From positions 1 to 64,000 of the forward strand of contig NZ_QULN01000001.1 in the NCBI RefSeq assembly GCF_003481705.1: DNA of 64,000 nucleotides, written 5' to 3'. A program made the position numbers and the translations under genes. The DNA is from Butyricicoccus sp. OM04-18BH (GTDB lineage Bacteria > Bacillota > Clostridia > Oscillospirales > Butyricicoccaceae). The first letter of the stretch is position 1. Each line of letters opens with the position of its first letter. Shown in pieces: positions 44,623-53,134 of this stretch. The notes beneath the pieces are model-generated. The model made no database searches. It was not told the DNA's origin and saw only the letters and a program-made list of their open reading frames with translations.

Positions 44623-45828
44623 ATGCAACTTTCCGACCTTTCTCTGCGTCTGCACGCGCTTTCCGTTCTGCGCGGCGTACTCAGGCTCCCGCTCGTGAAC
44701 GCATACGCCGAGACGCTTTCCGCCTTTGACCGCTCTGCGGCCGATTTCGCGGACCGCTACGGTGCGCTGTGCGCGGCACGCTTCGCCTGCGGCGATATTT
44801 CCCGCTTCTTTTTGAACGCGGTCCACTTCGACGTCAACACGCTGACCGACACGATCGACGCTCCGGCAGATGCTCTGCTTGCCGCCGCGACCCACGACAT
44901 CGAGGTGCTGAACGGCCTGCTCGCTCTCTCCGGCAGTCAGCTGTGCGAGGCGGCAGCTCTGCATTTTGATGCGGATGCGCTGCATTCGCTGCCCGATTTC
45001 GCGCCGTCCGCCGCGCTTCCGTTCACCACCGGCGCGGAGCTTGCCGGCTACTACCGGAGCGAGGGCTACGGCTTTTTCGCGCAGTCCTCTGCGTTCTCCA
45101 TGCAGGACGACGGCTCGGCGCTCCCGATCGTCCATCCCGACACCATCCGCCTGCATGACCTGCCGGGCTACGAACGCCAGAAAAAGCAGGTGCTCCAGAA
45201 TACCCGCGCCTTCCTCGACGGCAAGGACGCGAACAACATCCTGCTCTACGGCGACAAGGGCACCGGCAAATCCTCGACCGTCAAGGCGGTCGCCAACGAG
45301 TATGCCGACCGCGGCCTCAAGATCATCCAGATGTCGCCGCGCCATATCACCTGTTTCCCCAAACTGTTCGAGCAGACGCTCCGCTCGCCGTTCCGCTTTA
45401 TTGTATTCCTCGACGACCTGACCTTTGACCGTGAGGACGACAATTTCGCGGCCCTCAAGGCGTTCATCGAGGGCGGTCTCGCCGGCAAGCCGTCCAACCT
45501 TGTCATCTACGCGACCTCCAACCGCCGCCACCTCATCCGCGAGAGCATGGCCGACCGTCAGGGCGACGACGTCCGCGTTCGCGACACGCTCGAAACCGTA
45601 ACCTCCCTGTCCGACCGCTTCGGTCTCGAGATCACCTTCTCCGTTCCGGACAAGGACGAATATCTGTACATCGTCGAGCAGCTCGCCGACGAGAGCGGTC
45701 TTGCGCTCGAACGGGATGAGCTGCACCTGCTCGCTGAGCGCTTTGCGCTGCGCCGCAACGGCCGTTCGCCGCGCACCGCACGCCAGTTCATCAGCCAGCA
45801 GCTCGCCGAGCGGTACGGCAACGCATAA
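44623..45828 (+). CDS. DUF815 family AAA ATPase
   Basis: A 401-residue P-loop protein of the DUF815 family. A helical N-terminal domain (1-190) is followed by an AAA-like core with Walker A (YGDKGTGKSS), Walker B (FIVFLDDLTFD), a sensor region (VIYATSNRRHLI) and a C-terminal lid (RNGRSPRTARQF). The function is unknown. The ATG at 44623 is preferred over GTG 44614, which lies in the RBS GAGGTG. One of only three plus-strand genes here, it stands alone. Confidence 0.88.
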   Translation: MQLSDLSLRLHALSVLRGVLRLPLVNAYAETLSAFDRSAADFADRYGALCAARFACGDISRFFLNAVHFDVNTLTDTIDAPADALLAAATHDIEVLNGLLALSGSQLCEAAALHFDADALHSLPDFAPSAALPFTTGAELAGYYRSEGYGFFAQSSAFSMQDDGSALPIVHPDTIRLHDLPGYERQKKQVLQNTRAFLDGKDANNILLYGDKGTGKSSTVKAVANEYADRGLKIIQMSPRHITCFPKLFEQTLRSPFRFIVFLDDLTFDREDDNFAALKAFIEGGLAGKPSNLVIYATSNRRHLIRESMADRQGDDVRVRDTLETVTSLSDRFGLEITFSVPDKDEYLYIVEQLADESGLALERDELHLLAERFALRRNGRSPRTARQFISQQLAERYGNA

Positions 45829-45833
45829 AAAAG

Positions 45834-45870
45834 GAAAACCGGGGCAATGCGCCTCGGTTTTCGTGCTTTT
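45834..45870 (+). terminator. Terminator of the DUF815 gene
   Basis: GAAAACCG (45834-45841) pairs with CGGTTTTC (45855-45862), then GTGCTTTT. A degenerate fragment of the dispersed multi-hairpin repeat (CTTTCGGACAGCCGTGCTCC) follows at about 45897-45918. Confidence 0.65.
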
Positions 45871-45962
45871 ACAGAGGGAAAGCCTCCGCACGGGAGCTTT
45901 CGGACAGCCGTGCTCCGCGCAGGCAAGACACAAATCATCAGAAAAGCGTCGGCTGCGCCGAC

Positions 45963-45995
45963 AAAAAAAGAGAGACTTTTCAGTCTCTCTTTTTT
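45963..45995. terminator. Bidirectional terminator (DUF4914 gene)
   Basis: AAAAAAGAGAGAC, TTTTCA, GTCTCTCTTTTTT: perfect on both strands. It ends the minus-strand DUF4914 gene and backs up the DUF815 terminator. Confidence 0.88.
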
Positions 45996-46003
45996 GATGT
46001 CTA

Positions 46004-47878
46004 TTAAAGGCCGGTCGGAGTGATCGCCTCGAAGTCCTCGAGCTTGCCGCCGTTCATGAAGCAGTCGATGATCTGCTTGCCAAGCGGATCGAGGTCCGGC
46101 GTATCGAACTTTGCCAGCTCCTTGCGGAAGAAATCGGTCAGGATCTTCGCGCCTGCGTCGTAGCCGTCGGTGCCTACGCGGTCCTGCGTATCGACGCGCA
46201 GGTACTTGGAGCGGATCTTCTGACCGTCGATGGTCAGATCCTTCATCGCGTAGCCGAGCAGCGGGCAGCGTGCCGGCTCCAGATGCTCTCTGCGGATCTT
46301 CGCGCCGCCGTGGCGGGCCAGATACTCACGGGAGATCCATTCAGCCGCAAAGCCGACCTTGTATACGCCGATGTGCTGGTTCGGGATGAGCACATAGCGG
46401 GTGTTCGGGCTGTCAACGATCTGATGCAGCAGCAGGTTTGCCTGTGCGACGCGCTTGCCGGTCGCGAACGGCCAGTAGGAACCTACGCCCTCGCTCTTGA
46501 GCTCATTGCCGGTGACGATGGACGGGTTGTTGAAGCCGCGCGGCGCGATCAGACGCCACAGCCATGCCAGTGCCGGCGGAATGATGTGCAGCATACCCAT
46601 GATGCCGTAGTTCGGGTTGTCACGGGTGGAAGGGGGCATACGGACGCCGAAGGAGCGTACATCGACCTCAACCGGCTCCTTGACGATGTTCGGAACATCC
46701 CAGCGCGGAACGATGGCGCGCGGGTTGGAGCACGGCTTGCCGTTGGAATCCAGCGTATGCTCCCAGATCAGCAGGGTCGCGCCCGGATGGCCTTCCATGT
46801 TGAAGAAGCACAGCGGCTCCTTCGGCTCGGTGCAGATGCGCTCGTAAACCGGGTCGCAGCCGTAATGGGTTACGCCGTCCATGCGGAGGAACCAACCGTC
46901 CTCGCCGTCGACCAGAACCAGCTTGCCGGAGTTGTTCTGCACGCCCGGATAGCAGGTCGCCATATCGTCGCATACCGGCTCGATCTTACAGGTGGAGCCG
47001 ATGTGCAGGTAGGTCTTCTCGCCCGTTACCGTGTTGGTGGAGAGGAGGACCTCGCCGTCCGGCTCGCGCGCGATGTCCTGAAGCATCTCGCTCTTGCCGC
47101 CGCCCGAGGCGCCCTCGTGCATGATGACCAGCTCGTTCTCATACGGCGTGATCAGACGGCCTGCGGAGGTATGGCAGGTGGTCCAGCCCTCCTGCTCGCC
47201 GATGTCGAGCAGGACCGAGTAAACACCCTTCTTGGCAGACGGACCCGGATAGAGGTTGTAGGAAAATACTTCGTGGCAGTCGTCCAGACGGTTGTGGACA
47301 ACGACCTGCTTGCCCTCGAAATGGGTGTGACGGAACGGGGGCGCAACGTAGATGATCGCGCGCGGCTTGTAGCCCTCGGTCTCCTCTGCGTTGACAAAAC
47401 CCTGAAGATGTGCCAGTGCGAAAGCGAAAAATGCGCACTGCTTCGGGCAGACGAGCATGGAGCCGTAGCCGTATTCGTTGCCGCCGGAATTGAACGGCAT
47501 CAGAATAAGCTCCTGCGTCTTGAACCATTCCATGGTCTCCTGACGCAGCTTGTCGAACTTGTAGCCGTAAACGTCAGCAAAGCGCTTTTTGTCGGTCGGC
47601 TTGTCGTCCGCGATGCGCATGCAGTCCGGCTCGCGGCGGCGCATATAGTCCTCGGTGAAGTTAACGGATGCACCGTTCTTGCAGCGGACAACGTCCGCTT
47701 CCTTGAACAGACCCTTGCCGGGTACGTCAAATACAACGTCGTACACATCAGCATGCTCGGGACCGAATACCATGTCGTACAGCTCTGCCTTGCTGGTCGG
47801 CACGGAAACGCCCTTGCAATTTTCGATCACGTCGGTCAGTTCCTCTGTGAACGTGAATTTCTTGAGCAGCGAGTTCAT
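46004..47878 (-). CDS. DUF4914 family protein, PEPCK-like P-loop
   Basis: A 624-residue cytosolic protein that I match from memory to DUF4914. A kinase-type P-loop HEGASGGGKSEM sits near residue 265, followed by STNTVTGEKTYLH and NMEGHPGATLLIW, reminiscent of the phosphoenolpyruvate carboxykinase fold. No reaction is established. Many aromatic and Cys residues are conserved-looking. The start at 47878 has AAGGAGG 9 nt upstream. It is monocistronic with two candidate promoters and a strong terminator. Confidence 0.65.
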   Translation of the reverse strand: MNSLLKKFTFTEELTDVIENCKGVSVPTSKAELYDMVFGPEHADVYDVVFDVPGKGLFKEADVVRCKNGASVNFTEDYMRRREPDCMRIADDKPTDKKRFADVYGYKFDKLRQETMEWFKTQELILMPFNSGGNEYGYGSMLVCPKQCAFFAFALAHLQGFVNAEETEGYKPRAIIYVAPPFRHTHFEGKQVVVHNRLDDCHEVFSYNLYPGPSAKKGVYSVLLDIGEQEGWTTCHTSAGRLITPYENELVIMHEGASGGGKSEMLQDIAREPDGEVLLSTNTVTGEKTYLHIGSTCKIEPVCDDMATCYPGVQNNSGKLVLVDGEDGWFLRMDGVTHYGCDPVYERICTEPKEPLCFFNMEGHPGATLLIWEHTLDSNGKPCSNPRAIVPRWDVPNIVKEPVEVDVRSFGVRMPPSTRDNPNYGIMGMLHIIPPALAWLWRLIAPRGFNNPSIVTGNELKSEGVGSYWPFATGKRVAQANLLLHQIVDSPNTRYVLIPNQHIGVYKVGFAAEWISREYLARHGGAKIRREHLEPARCPLLGYAMKDLTIDGQKIRSKYLRVDTQDRVGTDGYDAGAKILTDFFRKELAKFDTPDLDPLGKQIIDCFMNGGKLEDFEAITPTGL

Positions 47879-47983
47879 CAGTATATTCCTCCTTACACAC
47901 CGGAAGCGCTCTTCCCAAAACAGCTCCCGATGCTGTCCATAGCCTTGGCGGTCAGCACCTAAGGCCCATTGTTGTTCGTATAT

Positions 47984-48013
47984 AGCATACCGCAAAACCC
48001 TCGGTCTCGTCAA
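47984..48013 (-). promoter_or_regulatory. Proximal promoter of the DUF4914 gene
   Basis: TTGACG (48008-48013), 18-bp spacer, TATGCT (47984-47989) on the minus strand, leaving a leader of about 100 nt. Confidence 0.65.
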
Positions 48014-48070
48014 CCGATTTTGCGCAATTTTGCAAGTTCCACTTCAACTTCTTGCAGAATGTACAAAAGT

Positions 48071-48099
48071 ATTCTATATTTCGAGTGCTTTCTTGTCAC
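48071..48099 (-). promoter_or_regulatory. Possible distal promoter of the DUF4914 gene
   Basis: GTGACA (48094-48099), 17-bp spacer, TAGAAT (48071-48076) on the minus strand. A CGGACA/TGTCCG hairpin lies just upstream at 48099-48113 after ymdB. Confidence 0.45.
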
Positions 48100-48137
48100 G
48101 GACACTTGTCCGCGGGAATGCACATCTGCGCACAGCC

Positions 48138-48923
48138 TCAGCGGACCTTGTATTCCTTCCACACCCGCTCGACCGATACGCATTTTCCGCCGCGCTCGAT
48201 GTCGAACACCGCGCCTGACACCGCGCAGTCGCCCGGCGCGGTCTTGAAATACTCGGTCAGATCGCCGCGGAACATGGCGATGGACTGCTCGATACGCACG
48301 CCGAGCACGGAATGATACGGGCCGGTCATGCCGAGATCGGTGATATAGCCGGTCCCCTTGGGGTTTACGCGCTCGTCCGCGGTCTGCACATGGGTATGCG
48401 TGCCCCAGACGGCGGAAACACGGCCGTCGAGGTAATATCCCATGGCGAGCTTTTCGCTCGTAGCGTTCGCGTGGAACTCAACGAGCGCGACGTCATATCT
48501 GCCCTCGTTTTCCTTGAGGATGCGGTCGACGCACAGGAACGGGTTGTCCGGGCCGTATTTCATATCGCAGCGGCCGATCAGATCGATGACGAGCAGGCGG
48601 CTGCCCTGCGGGCCGTCAAAAATGCCCCAGCCCTGCCCCGGGCTCTGCGGCGCGAGGTTGGCCGGACGCAGGATGTCGCTGTGCTCGTCGAGATACGGAA
48701 CGATCTGCTGCTTGCCGAAGGCATGATTGCCGAGCGTCACCACATCCGCTCCGGCGTCAAAGATGTCCTCTGCCTGCCGCGGCAGCACGCCGTTCCCGGC
48801 GGCGTTCTCGCCGTTGACGATGACAAAATCCGCGCCGGTGTCGCGCTTTATCCTGCGCAGCAGCGCATGCAGCGCGTCAAGTCCGGCTTCGCCGACGACA
48901 TCGCCGATGGTTAAAATTTTCAT
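48138..48923 (-). CDS. ymdB: YmdB family metallophosphoesterase
   Basis: A 261-residue phosphodiesterase of the TIGR00282 family; in Bacillus YmdB hydrolyses 2',3'-cyclic nucleotides and affects biofilm/motility choice. Motifs include MKILTIGDVVGEAG, NGENAAGN, TLGNHAFG (GNH), EFHANATSEK and WGTHTHVQTAD. The start at 48923 has AAGGGA upstream. It follows prs with a terminator-like hairpin between, so its level may be set by read-through. Confidence 0.92.
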   Translation of the reverse strand: MKILTIGDVVGEAGLDALHALLRRIKRDTGADFVIVNGENAAGNGVLPRQAEDIFDAGADVVTLGNHAFGKQQIVPYLDEHSDILRPANLAPQSPGQGWGIFDGPQGSRLLVIDLIGRCDMKYGPDNPFLCVDRILKENEGRYDVALVEFHANATSEKLAMGYYLDGRVSAVWGTHTHVQTADERVNPKGTGYITDLGMTGPYHSVLGVRIEQSIAMFRGDLTEYFKTAPGDCAVSGAVFDIERGGKCVSVERVWKEYKVR

Positions 48924-48943
48924 AGGCTTTCCCTTCATAAATG

Positions 48944-48975
48944 CAAAAGGAGCCGCTGCACAAGGCAGCAGCTCC
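48944..48975 (-). terminator. Terminator/attenuator between prs and ymdB
   Basis: GGAGCCGCTGC (48949-48959) pairs with GCAGCAGCTCC (48965-48975), one mismatch, followed on the minus strand by TTTTGC. Confidence 0.65.
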
Positions 48976-49003
48976 CGGTTGATGTTCGGTTTTCGGCTGT
49001 TTT

Positions 49004-49963
49004 TTAGTCGAACAGGGTGGAAACCGAGGTCTCCTCGTAGATGCGAGCGATGGCTTCGGTGAATACCGGCGCAACGGACAGCACGTTGATGTTGTCGAGC
49101 TTCTTCTCGCTCGTCAGCGGAATGGTGTCGAGGATGGTCAGCTCCTTGATCGGGCTCTCCTTGATGCGCTCGATCGCCGGGCCGGACAGAACGCCGTGGC
49201 TTGCGCACGCATAGACCTCGGTCGCGCCGCCGCGCTCTACGAGCGCCTCAGCTGCATGCACGAGGGTGCCTGCGGTGTCGATCAGGTCGTCGACCAGAAT
49301 GCACTTCTTGCCCTTGACGTTGCCGATGATGTTCATGACCTCGGAAACGTTCGCCTTCGGGCGGCGCTTGTCGATGATCGCGAGCGGCATATCAAGCTTC
49401 TGGGTGAACTTGCGCGCACGGGTAACAGAACCCAGATCGGGAGATACGATAACGGTGTCCTCGGTGCCGACGCCGAACTTGCCGGCGATGTACGGGATGA
49501 GCACGGACGAGCCGAGCATATTATCCACCGGAATGTCAAAGAAGCCCTGGATCTGCGCTGCGTGCAGGTCCATGGTCAGCACGCGGTCTGCGCCTGCTGC
49601 GGTGATGAGGTTCGCTACGAGCTTCGCGGAGATCGGGTCGCGCGCCTTGCTCTTGCGGTCCTGGCGTGCGTAGCCGAAATACGGGATGACCGCAGTGATA
49701 CGGCCTGCCGAGGCACGCTTGCACGAGTCGATCATGATGAGCAGCTCCATCAGGTTGTTGTTGACCGGGCCGCAGGTGGACTGAACGAGGAATACGTCAG
49801 AACCGCGAACGGACTCCGAGATCGAAACCGAGATCTCGCCGTCAGCGAAGGTCGAGATGGTTGCCTTGCCGAGCGGCAGACCCAGAGCGGATGCGATCTG
49901 CATCGCAAGCGCAGGATGGGAGTTGCCGGAGAAAATTTTGATATTTTTTCCGTGAGAAATCAT
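49004..49963 (-). CDS. prs: Ribose-phosphate pyrophosphokinase (PRPP synthase)
   Basis: Makes PRPP, the substrate of PurF and of pyrimidine, His and Trp pathways. The 319-residue class I enzyme has FADGEISVSISESVRG, YFGYARQDRKSKAR, the catalytic flexible loop (KRRPKANVSEV) and the PRPP loop CILVDDLIDTAGT. It is in operon with glmU, the common Firmicutes order. RBS GGAGG precedes the ATG. Confidence 0.96.
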   Translation of the reverse strand: MISHGKNIKIFSGNSHPALAMQIASALGLPLGKATISTFADGEISVSISESVRGSDVFLVQSTCGPVNNNLMELLIMIDSCKRASAGRITAVIPYFGYARQDRKSKARDPISAKLVANLITAAGADRVLTMDLHAAQIQGFFDIPVDNMLGSSVLIPYIAGKFGVGTEDTVIVSPDLGSVTRARKFTQKLDMPLAIIDKRRPKANVSEVMNIIGNVKGKKCILVDDLIDTAGTLVHAAEALVERGGATEVYACASHGVLSGPAIERIKESPIKELTILDTIPLTSEKKLDNINVLSVAPVFTEAIARIYEETSVSTLFD

Positions 49964-50017
49964 TGATTTGCCTCCGTCATAGTATTTTTTATCCGGTGAT
50001 TTATTTATCTGTATCTG

Positions 50018-51259
50018 TTATTTCTTTTCATGCGCTGCACGGCGGCGGTCATTCCAGCCGTCGAGCGTGGTCTGACGCGCGCGCGCGACCGCGAGCGCAC
50101 CGTCCGGTACGTCCTTGGTGACCGTGGTGCCGGCCGCGGTGAACACGCGGTCGCCCAGCTTTACCGGGGAGACCAGATTGGTGTTGCAGCCGATGAAGCA
50201 ATCGTCGCCGATGACGGTCTGGTTCTTAACGTAGCCGTCATAGTTGACGACAACCGTGCCGCAGCCGAAGTTTACGCGCTCGCCGACCGTTGCGTCGCCG
50301 ATGTAGGTCAGGTGCGAAACCTTGGTGCCGTTGCCGATGGTGGACTTTTTCAGCTCCACGAAGTCGCCGATGCGGCAGCCGTCGCCGACCACGCACTGCG
50401 GGCGGATATAGGCGAACGGGCCGACCGTTACCTTTTCGCCGACCTTGGATTCGTAGACCTGCGAGTTGTTGACCGTAGTGCCCGCGCCGATCTCCGCCTT
50501 TTCGAGGATGGAGTTCGGGCCAATGACCGCGCCTGCGCCGACCTTGCAGCCGGGACGGATGTGGCAGCCGGGGAGAATGACCGCGCCGGGCGCGATGTCC
50601 GCATCCGGGGCGATGTAGGTATTCGTCGGGTCGAAGATCTGAACGCCCTTCTTGATGAGGCCGAAGTTGATGCGCTGCATCATCGTGGTCTGCGCCATGA
50701 AAGATGCCGCGCCGTCGTTGATGGGGTAAATCTTATTCGTGATGGCGACGCCCTTCTGCGCACCGGCCGCGACCGCCGCCGCGACCAGACCGTCGAGCGT
50801 ATCCGCGCCGCTTTCGAGCGCCTTTTTCAGCATATCGAAGGTAAAGAGAGCCGCGAAGCAGTGCGTATCGCGCGGAACAGGCTGACCCTCCGCGTCAAAG
50901 CCCTGCTGCTCGGCCGCAAGCACGCTGACGCCGTAGCCGGTCGTGACATGCGTCTCCGCCAGATGGAAGAGCGCGTCCTCCTCCGCGAGGCCGAACGGCG
51001 CCGCGAGCACCAGCACATGACCGCATTCCGGCAGCGCCTTCAGCGAGGCAAAGCGGTTGTTCTTATCGAGCGCAAGGCTCTCTGCTCCCGCAAGCTCCGG
51101 CTCCCGCTCGTCATGCACAAAATAGCACTTTTCCACTGCATCCGGCAGCGCATCCCGTACCGCGTCGCCCGCCGTGCCGAACAGCACCGGACGCGCGTAA
51201 GCGGAAATGCCGCTTTCGTCAAACAGGCCGCCAACAAGGGCGGCAGTCATATTGTCCAT
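50018..51259 (-). CDS. glmU: GlmU-like acetyltransferase with degenerate uridyltransferase domain
   Basis: 413 residues, shorter than the usual ~455. Residues about 195-405 are a complete left-handed beta-helix acetyltransferase with the GlmU active-site region (KVSHLTYIGDATVG with His, VVNYDGYVKNQTVIGDD, NTNLVSPVKLG). The N-terminal part is GlmU-like in position (VLAAPFGLAEEDALFHL) but lacks the LAAGxGTRMxSxxPK nucleotide-binding loop. Acetylation of glucosamine-1-phosphate is likely, while UDP-GlcNAc pyrophosphorylase activity looks lost. It precedes prs, as GlmU normally does. Confidence 0.85.
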   Translation of the reverse strand: MDNMTAALVGGLFDESGISAYARPVLFGTAGDAVRDALPDAVEKCYFVHDEREPELAGAESLALDKNNRFASLKALPECGHVLVLAAPFGLAEEDALFHLAETHVTTGYGVSVLAAEQQGFDAEGQPVPRDTHCFAALFTFDMLKKALESGADTLDGLVAAAVAAGAQKGVAITNKIYPINDGAASFMAQTTMMQRINFGLIKKGVQIFDPTNTYIAPDADIAPGAVILPGCHIRPGCKVGAGAVIGPNSILEKAEIGAGTTVNNSQVYESKVGEKVTVGPFAYIRPQCVVGDGCRIGDFVELKKSTIGNGTKVSHLTYIGDATVGERVNFGCGTVVVNYDGYVKNQTVIGDDCFIGCNTNLVSPVKLGDRVFTAAGTTVTKDVPDGALAVARARQTTLDGWNDRRRAAHEKK

Positions 51260-51316
51260 TTCAGAAGTCCTTTCGTTCCATAGGGTCTACCGACCCGATT
51301 TTCCGATTATAGTTTT

Positions 51317-51322
51317 ATTATA
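51317..51322 (-). promoter_or_regulatory. Candidate -10 element of the glmU-prs operon
   Basis: TATAAT on the minus strand, about 55 nt before the glmU start. No good -35 at proper spacing (ATGCAA at 17 bp), so an activator or alternative arrangement may apply. Confidence 0.4.
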
Positions 51323-51401
51323 CAACAGTACATGGCAAATTGCATCATCATTTTTTGATAAATTTCCGGTTTTGTCGGAAAGATTTTCGTCCGCGCAGAT
51401 A

Positions 51402-51430
51402 AAAAGAGCTGTCCGCACCCGACGGACAGC
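51402..51430 (-). terminator. Terminator of the RDD gene
   Basis: GCTGTCCG (51408-51415) pairs with CGGACAGC (51423-51430), followed on the minus strand by TCTTTTT. Confidence 0.8.
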
Positions 51431-51449
51431 CCCAGAAGTTCCAGTTTTT

Positions 51450-52538
51450 TCATGTTTCTTCAATACGGAAGGTCAGGGCAAAGTGCGCGTCCTTCGCATT
51501 TTCGTTCGTCTGCACGAGAAAATTACCCTCGCTGTTGTCCGGGTCCAGCCACTTGAGCCCCTTCATCTCGATTTTCTGCGTGACGGTGAGCGAGCCGAGG
51601 TTCCGCGTGTAGCTGTCGCGGTCGCTCGTAATATCGCTATTGAGAGACAGCAGGCTCAGCTTTTCGTGCGGCAGGCCGTAGGCGTAGAGCATCATAGTCT
51701 TGACGTCCGTGCCCGGCACATAGCCAACAGCCTCCACGTCCATCTCTACGTGCATCTCGACCGCCGTCACATAGCCGTCCGCATCGGTCTCGACCGTGCA
51801 GGTCGGCTGCTCCTTGCGGGCGTTTTGGAGCGTTATGACCATCCCCTCCGTGCTCGAGTCTTCCCCGAGCGTGCCGTCCGGGCGAACAATTCTGCCCCAC
51901 TGGTGGTAGCGCTGCATATCGTTGCAGTTGTCCACATACTGCGAGAGCGTCATTCGTCCGCGGTTGTGCGGCAGCGAAGCGTGCAGTCCGACGCCGAACG
52001 ACGCGCCGTAAACGAGCGCGGCCGCGAGAATAAACGCCGGCACGCGGTACCACTTCATTTTTGTCTCGCGCATCACGATGCGGCAGCCGTTTTCCTCGTC
52101 CCAGGGCATTTCCTCACGCTGACACAGCTGATAGTTTTTCCACAGCTTGTAAATGATCCAGAGTGGGAGATACCAGCCCATGCCGTCCGTGTAGACCAGC
52201 CATGTGCGGGCGAAGGCGGTGCGGTACGCGATTTTCTCGCCGTTTTCTGCTCGGACGCGCAGACCGAACAGCCATTTGCCCGGCGTCGTGCCCCAGAAGT
52301 GCAGCAGCACCGGCTCGATGAGCAGCATCAGCAGCACGCCGACCGCCGTATCAACCAGCGTAAACAGCCAGTTAGCGTAAAACCCGCTGCCGAGGTTCAG
52401 GCGGAAGATGCACCGCGCTATGGCGTTCCAGAGCAGACCGTAAATCAATAAATCGAGCCACCGCGCCGCGTACCGCCGCCACGGGCAGGGCGCAGAGAGC
52501 GTCAGCATTTCGGGCGCGTCTGCGAAAAACATACTCAT
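51450..52538 (-). CDS. RDD family membrane protein with extracytoplasmic domain
   Basis: 362 residues. The RDD domain at about 18-165 has RRYAARWLDLLIYGLL (the RDD Arg/Asp pair), GTTPGKWLFGLRVR and two to three helices. Another helix at about 167-187 is followed by a roughly 170-residue exported domain unlike known families. RDD proteins are often ion or osmolyte transporters or membrane anchors, and the role is unknown here. The upstream -10 TATACT (52575-52580) has an extended TG but a poor -35. RBS GGAGGG. Confidence 0.8.
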   Translation of the reverse strand: MSMFFADAPEMLTLSAPCPWRRYAARWLDLLIYGLLWNAIARCIFRLNLGSGFYANWLFTLVDTAVGVLLMLLIEPVLLHFWGTTPGKWLFGLRVRAENGEKIAYRTAFARTWLVYTDGMGWYLPLWIIYKLWKNYQLCQREEMPWDEENGCRIVMRETKMKWYRVPAFILAAALVYGASFGVGLHASLPHNRGRMTLSQYVDNCNDMQRYHQWGRIVRPDGTLGEDSSTEGMVITLQNARKEQPTCTVETDADGYVTAVEMHVEMDVEAVGYVPGTDVKTMMLYAYGLPHEKLSLLSLNSDITSDRDSYTRNLGSLTVTQKIEMKGLKWLDPDNSEGNFLVQTNENAKDAHFALTFRIEET

Positions 52539-52647
52539 AGAAATCCCTCCTTTGCCTTTTCTATCCTGCTTTCAGTATAGCAGAACAGAAACGCAAAAGA
52601 TATTGCTGTTTTGCACAGACAGCGCACCCAGTTGTGGTAAAAACAGA

Positions 52648-52676
52648 CAAAAGCGCGACGGATTTCTCCGTCGCGC
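52648..52676 (-). terminator. Terminator of the mrp-nifX operon
   Basis: GCGCGACGGA (52653-52662), TTTC loop, TCCGTCGCGC (52667-52676), followed on the minus strand by TTTTGTCTG. Confidence 0.85.
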
Positions 52677-52693
52677 CAAAGGGGTTCGTTTTT

Positions 52694-53134
52694 TTACTTG
52701 ACTTCTTCGACCGGGATGCTTTTCAGCAGTTCGCTCGGGCCGCAGCCGGAGCACTTCGCGCAGTCGTGCATGCACGCCATCGGGTCATCCGGGTCCTCCT
52801 CGCGGCCGATCTCGAGCAGCGTCGGGTCGCCCTGCTTCTCGCCCACGAGGAACTTCGCTACCGCTTCCTCGGCCGAGCCTTCGCAGCCGGGCACGAGCAG
52901 CACGCCGATCATTTCGAGCGCGTTGCGGATGGCGAGGCCGAGCGAGCCGCAGATCAGCACATCGATCTGCTCCATGCTCGCGAGCTTGATGAGGTCGGTC
53001 GTCGAGGTGCCGCGCACCTCCGCCATGTGCTTGCTGACCGGCTCACGGCCCTCGGTCGTGACGACGAGCACCTGTTTGCAGGAGCCGAGGTTGGACGCGA
53101 TCTGACCTTCGTCGAATGCTACGCCGATTCTCAT
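52694..53134 (-). CDS. NifX/NifB-associated (dinitrogenase Fe-Mo cofactor) domain protein
   Basis: 146 residues. Residues 1-105 match the NifX/NafY-like cofactor-binding fold (MRIGVAFDEGQIASNLGSCKQVLVV, GTSTTDLIKLASMEQIDVLICGSLG). The C-terminus has a CMHDCAKCSGCG cysteine cluster, likely an Fe-S site. It overlaps the Mrp stop by 4 bp. There is no nitrogenase gene here, so a general Fe-S handling role with Mrp is more likely. Confidence 0.85.
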   Translation of the reverse strand: MRIGVAFDEGQIASNLGSCKQVLVVTTEGREPVSKHMAEVRGTSTTDLIKLASMEQIDVLICGSLGLAIRNALEMIGVLLVPGCEGSAEEAVAKFLVGEKQGDPTLLEIGREEDPDDPMACMHDCAKCSGCGPSELLKSIPVEEVK

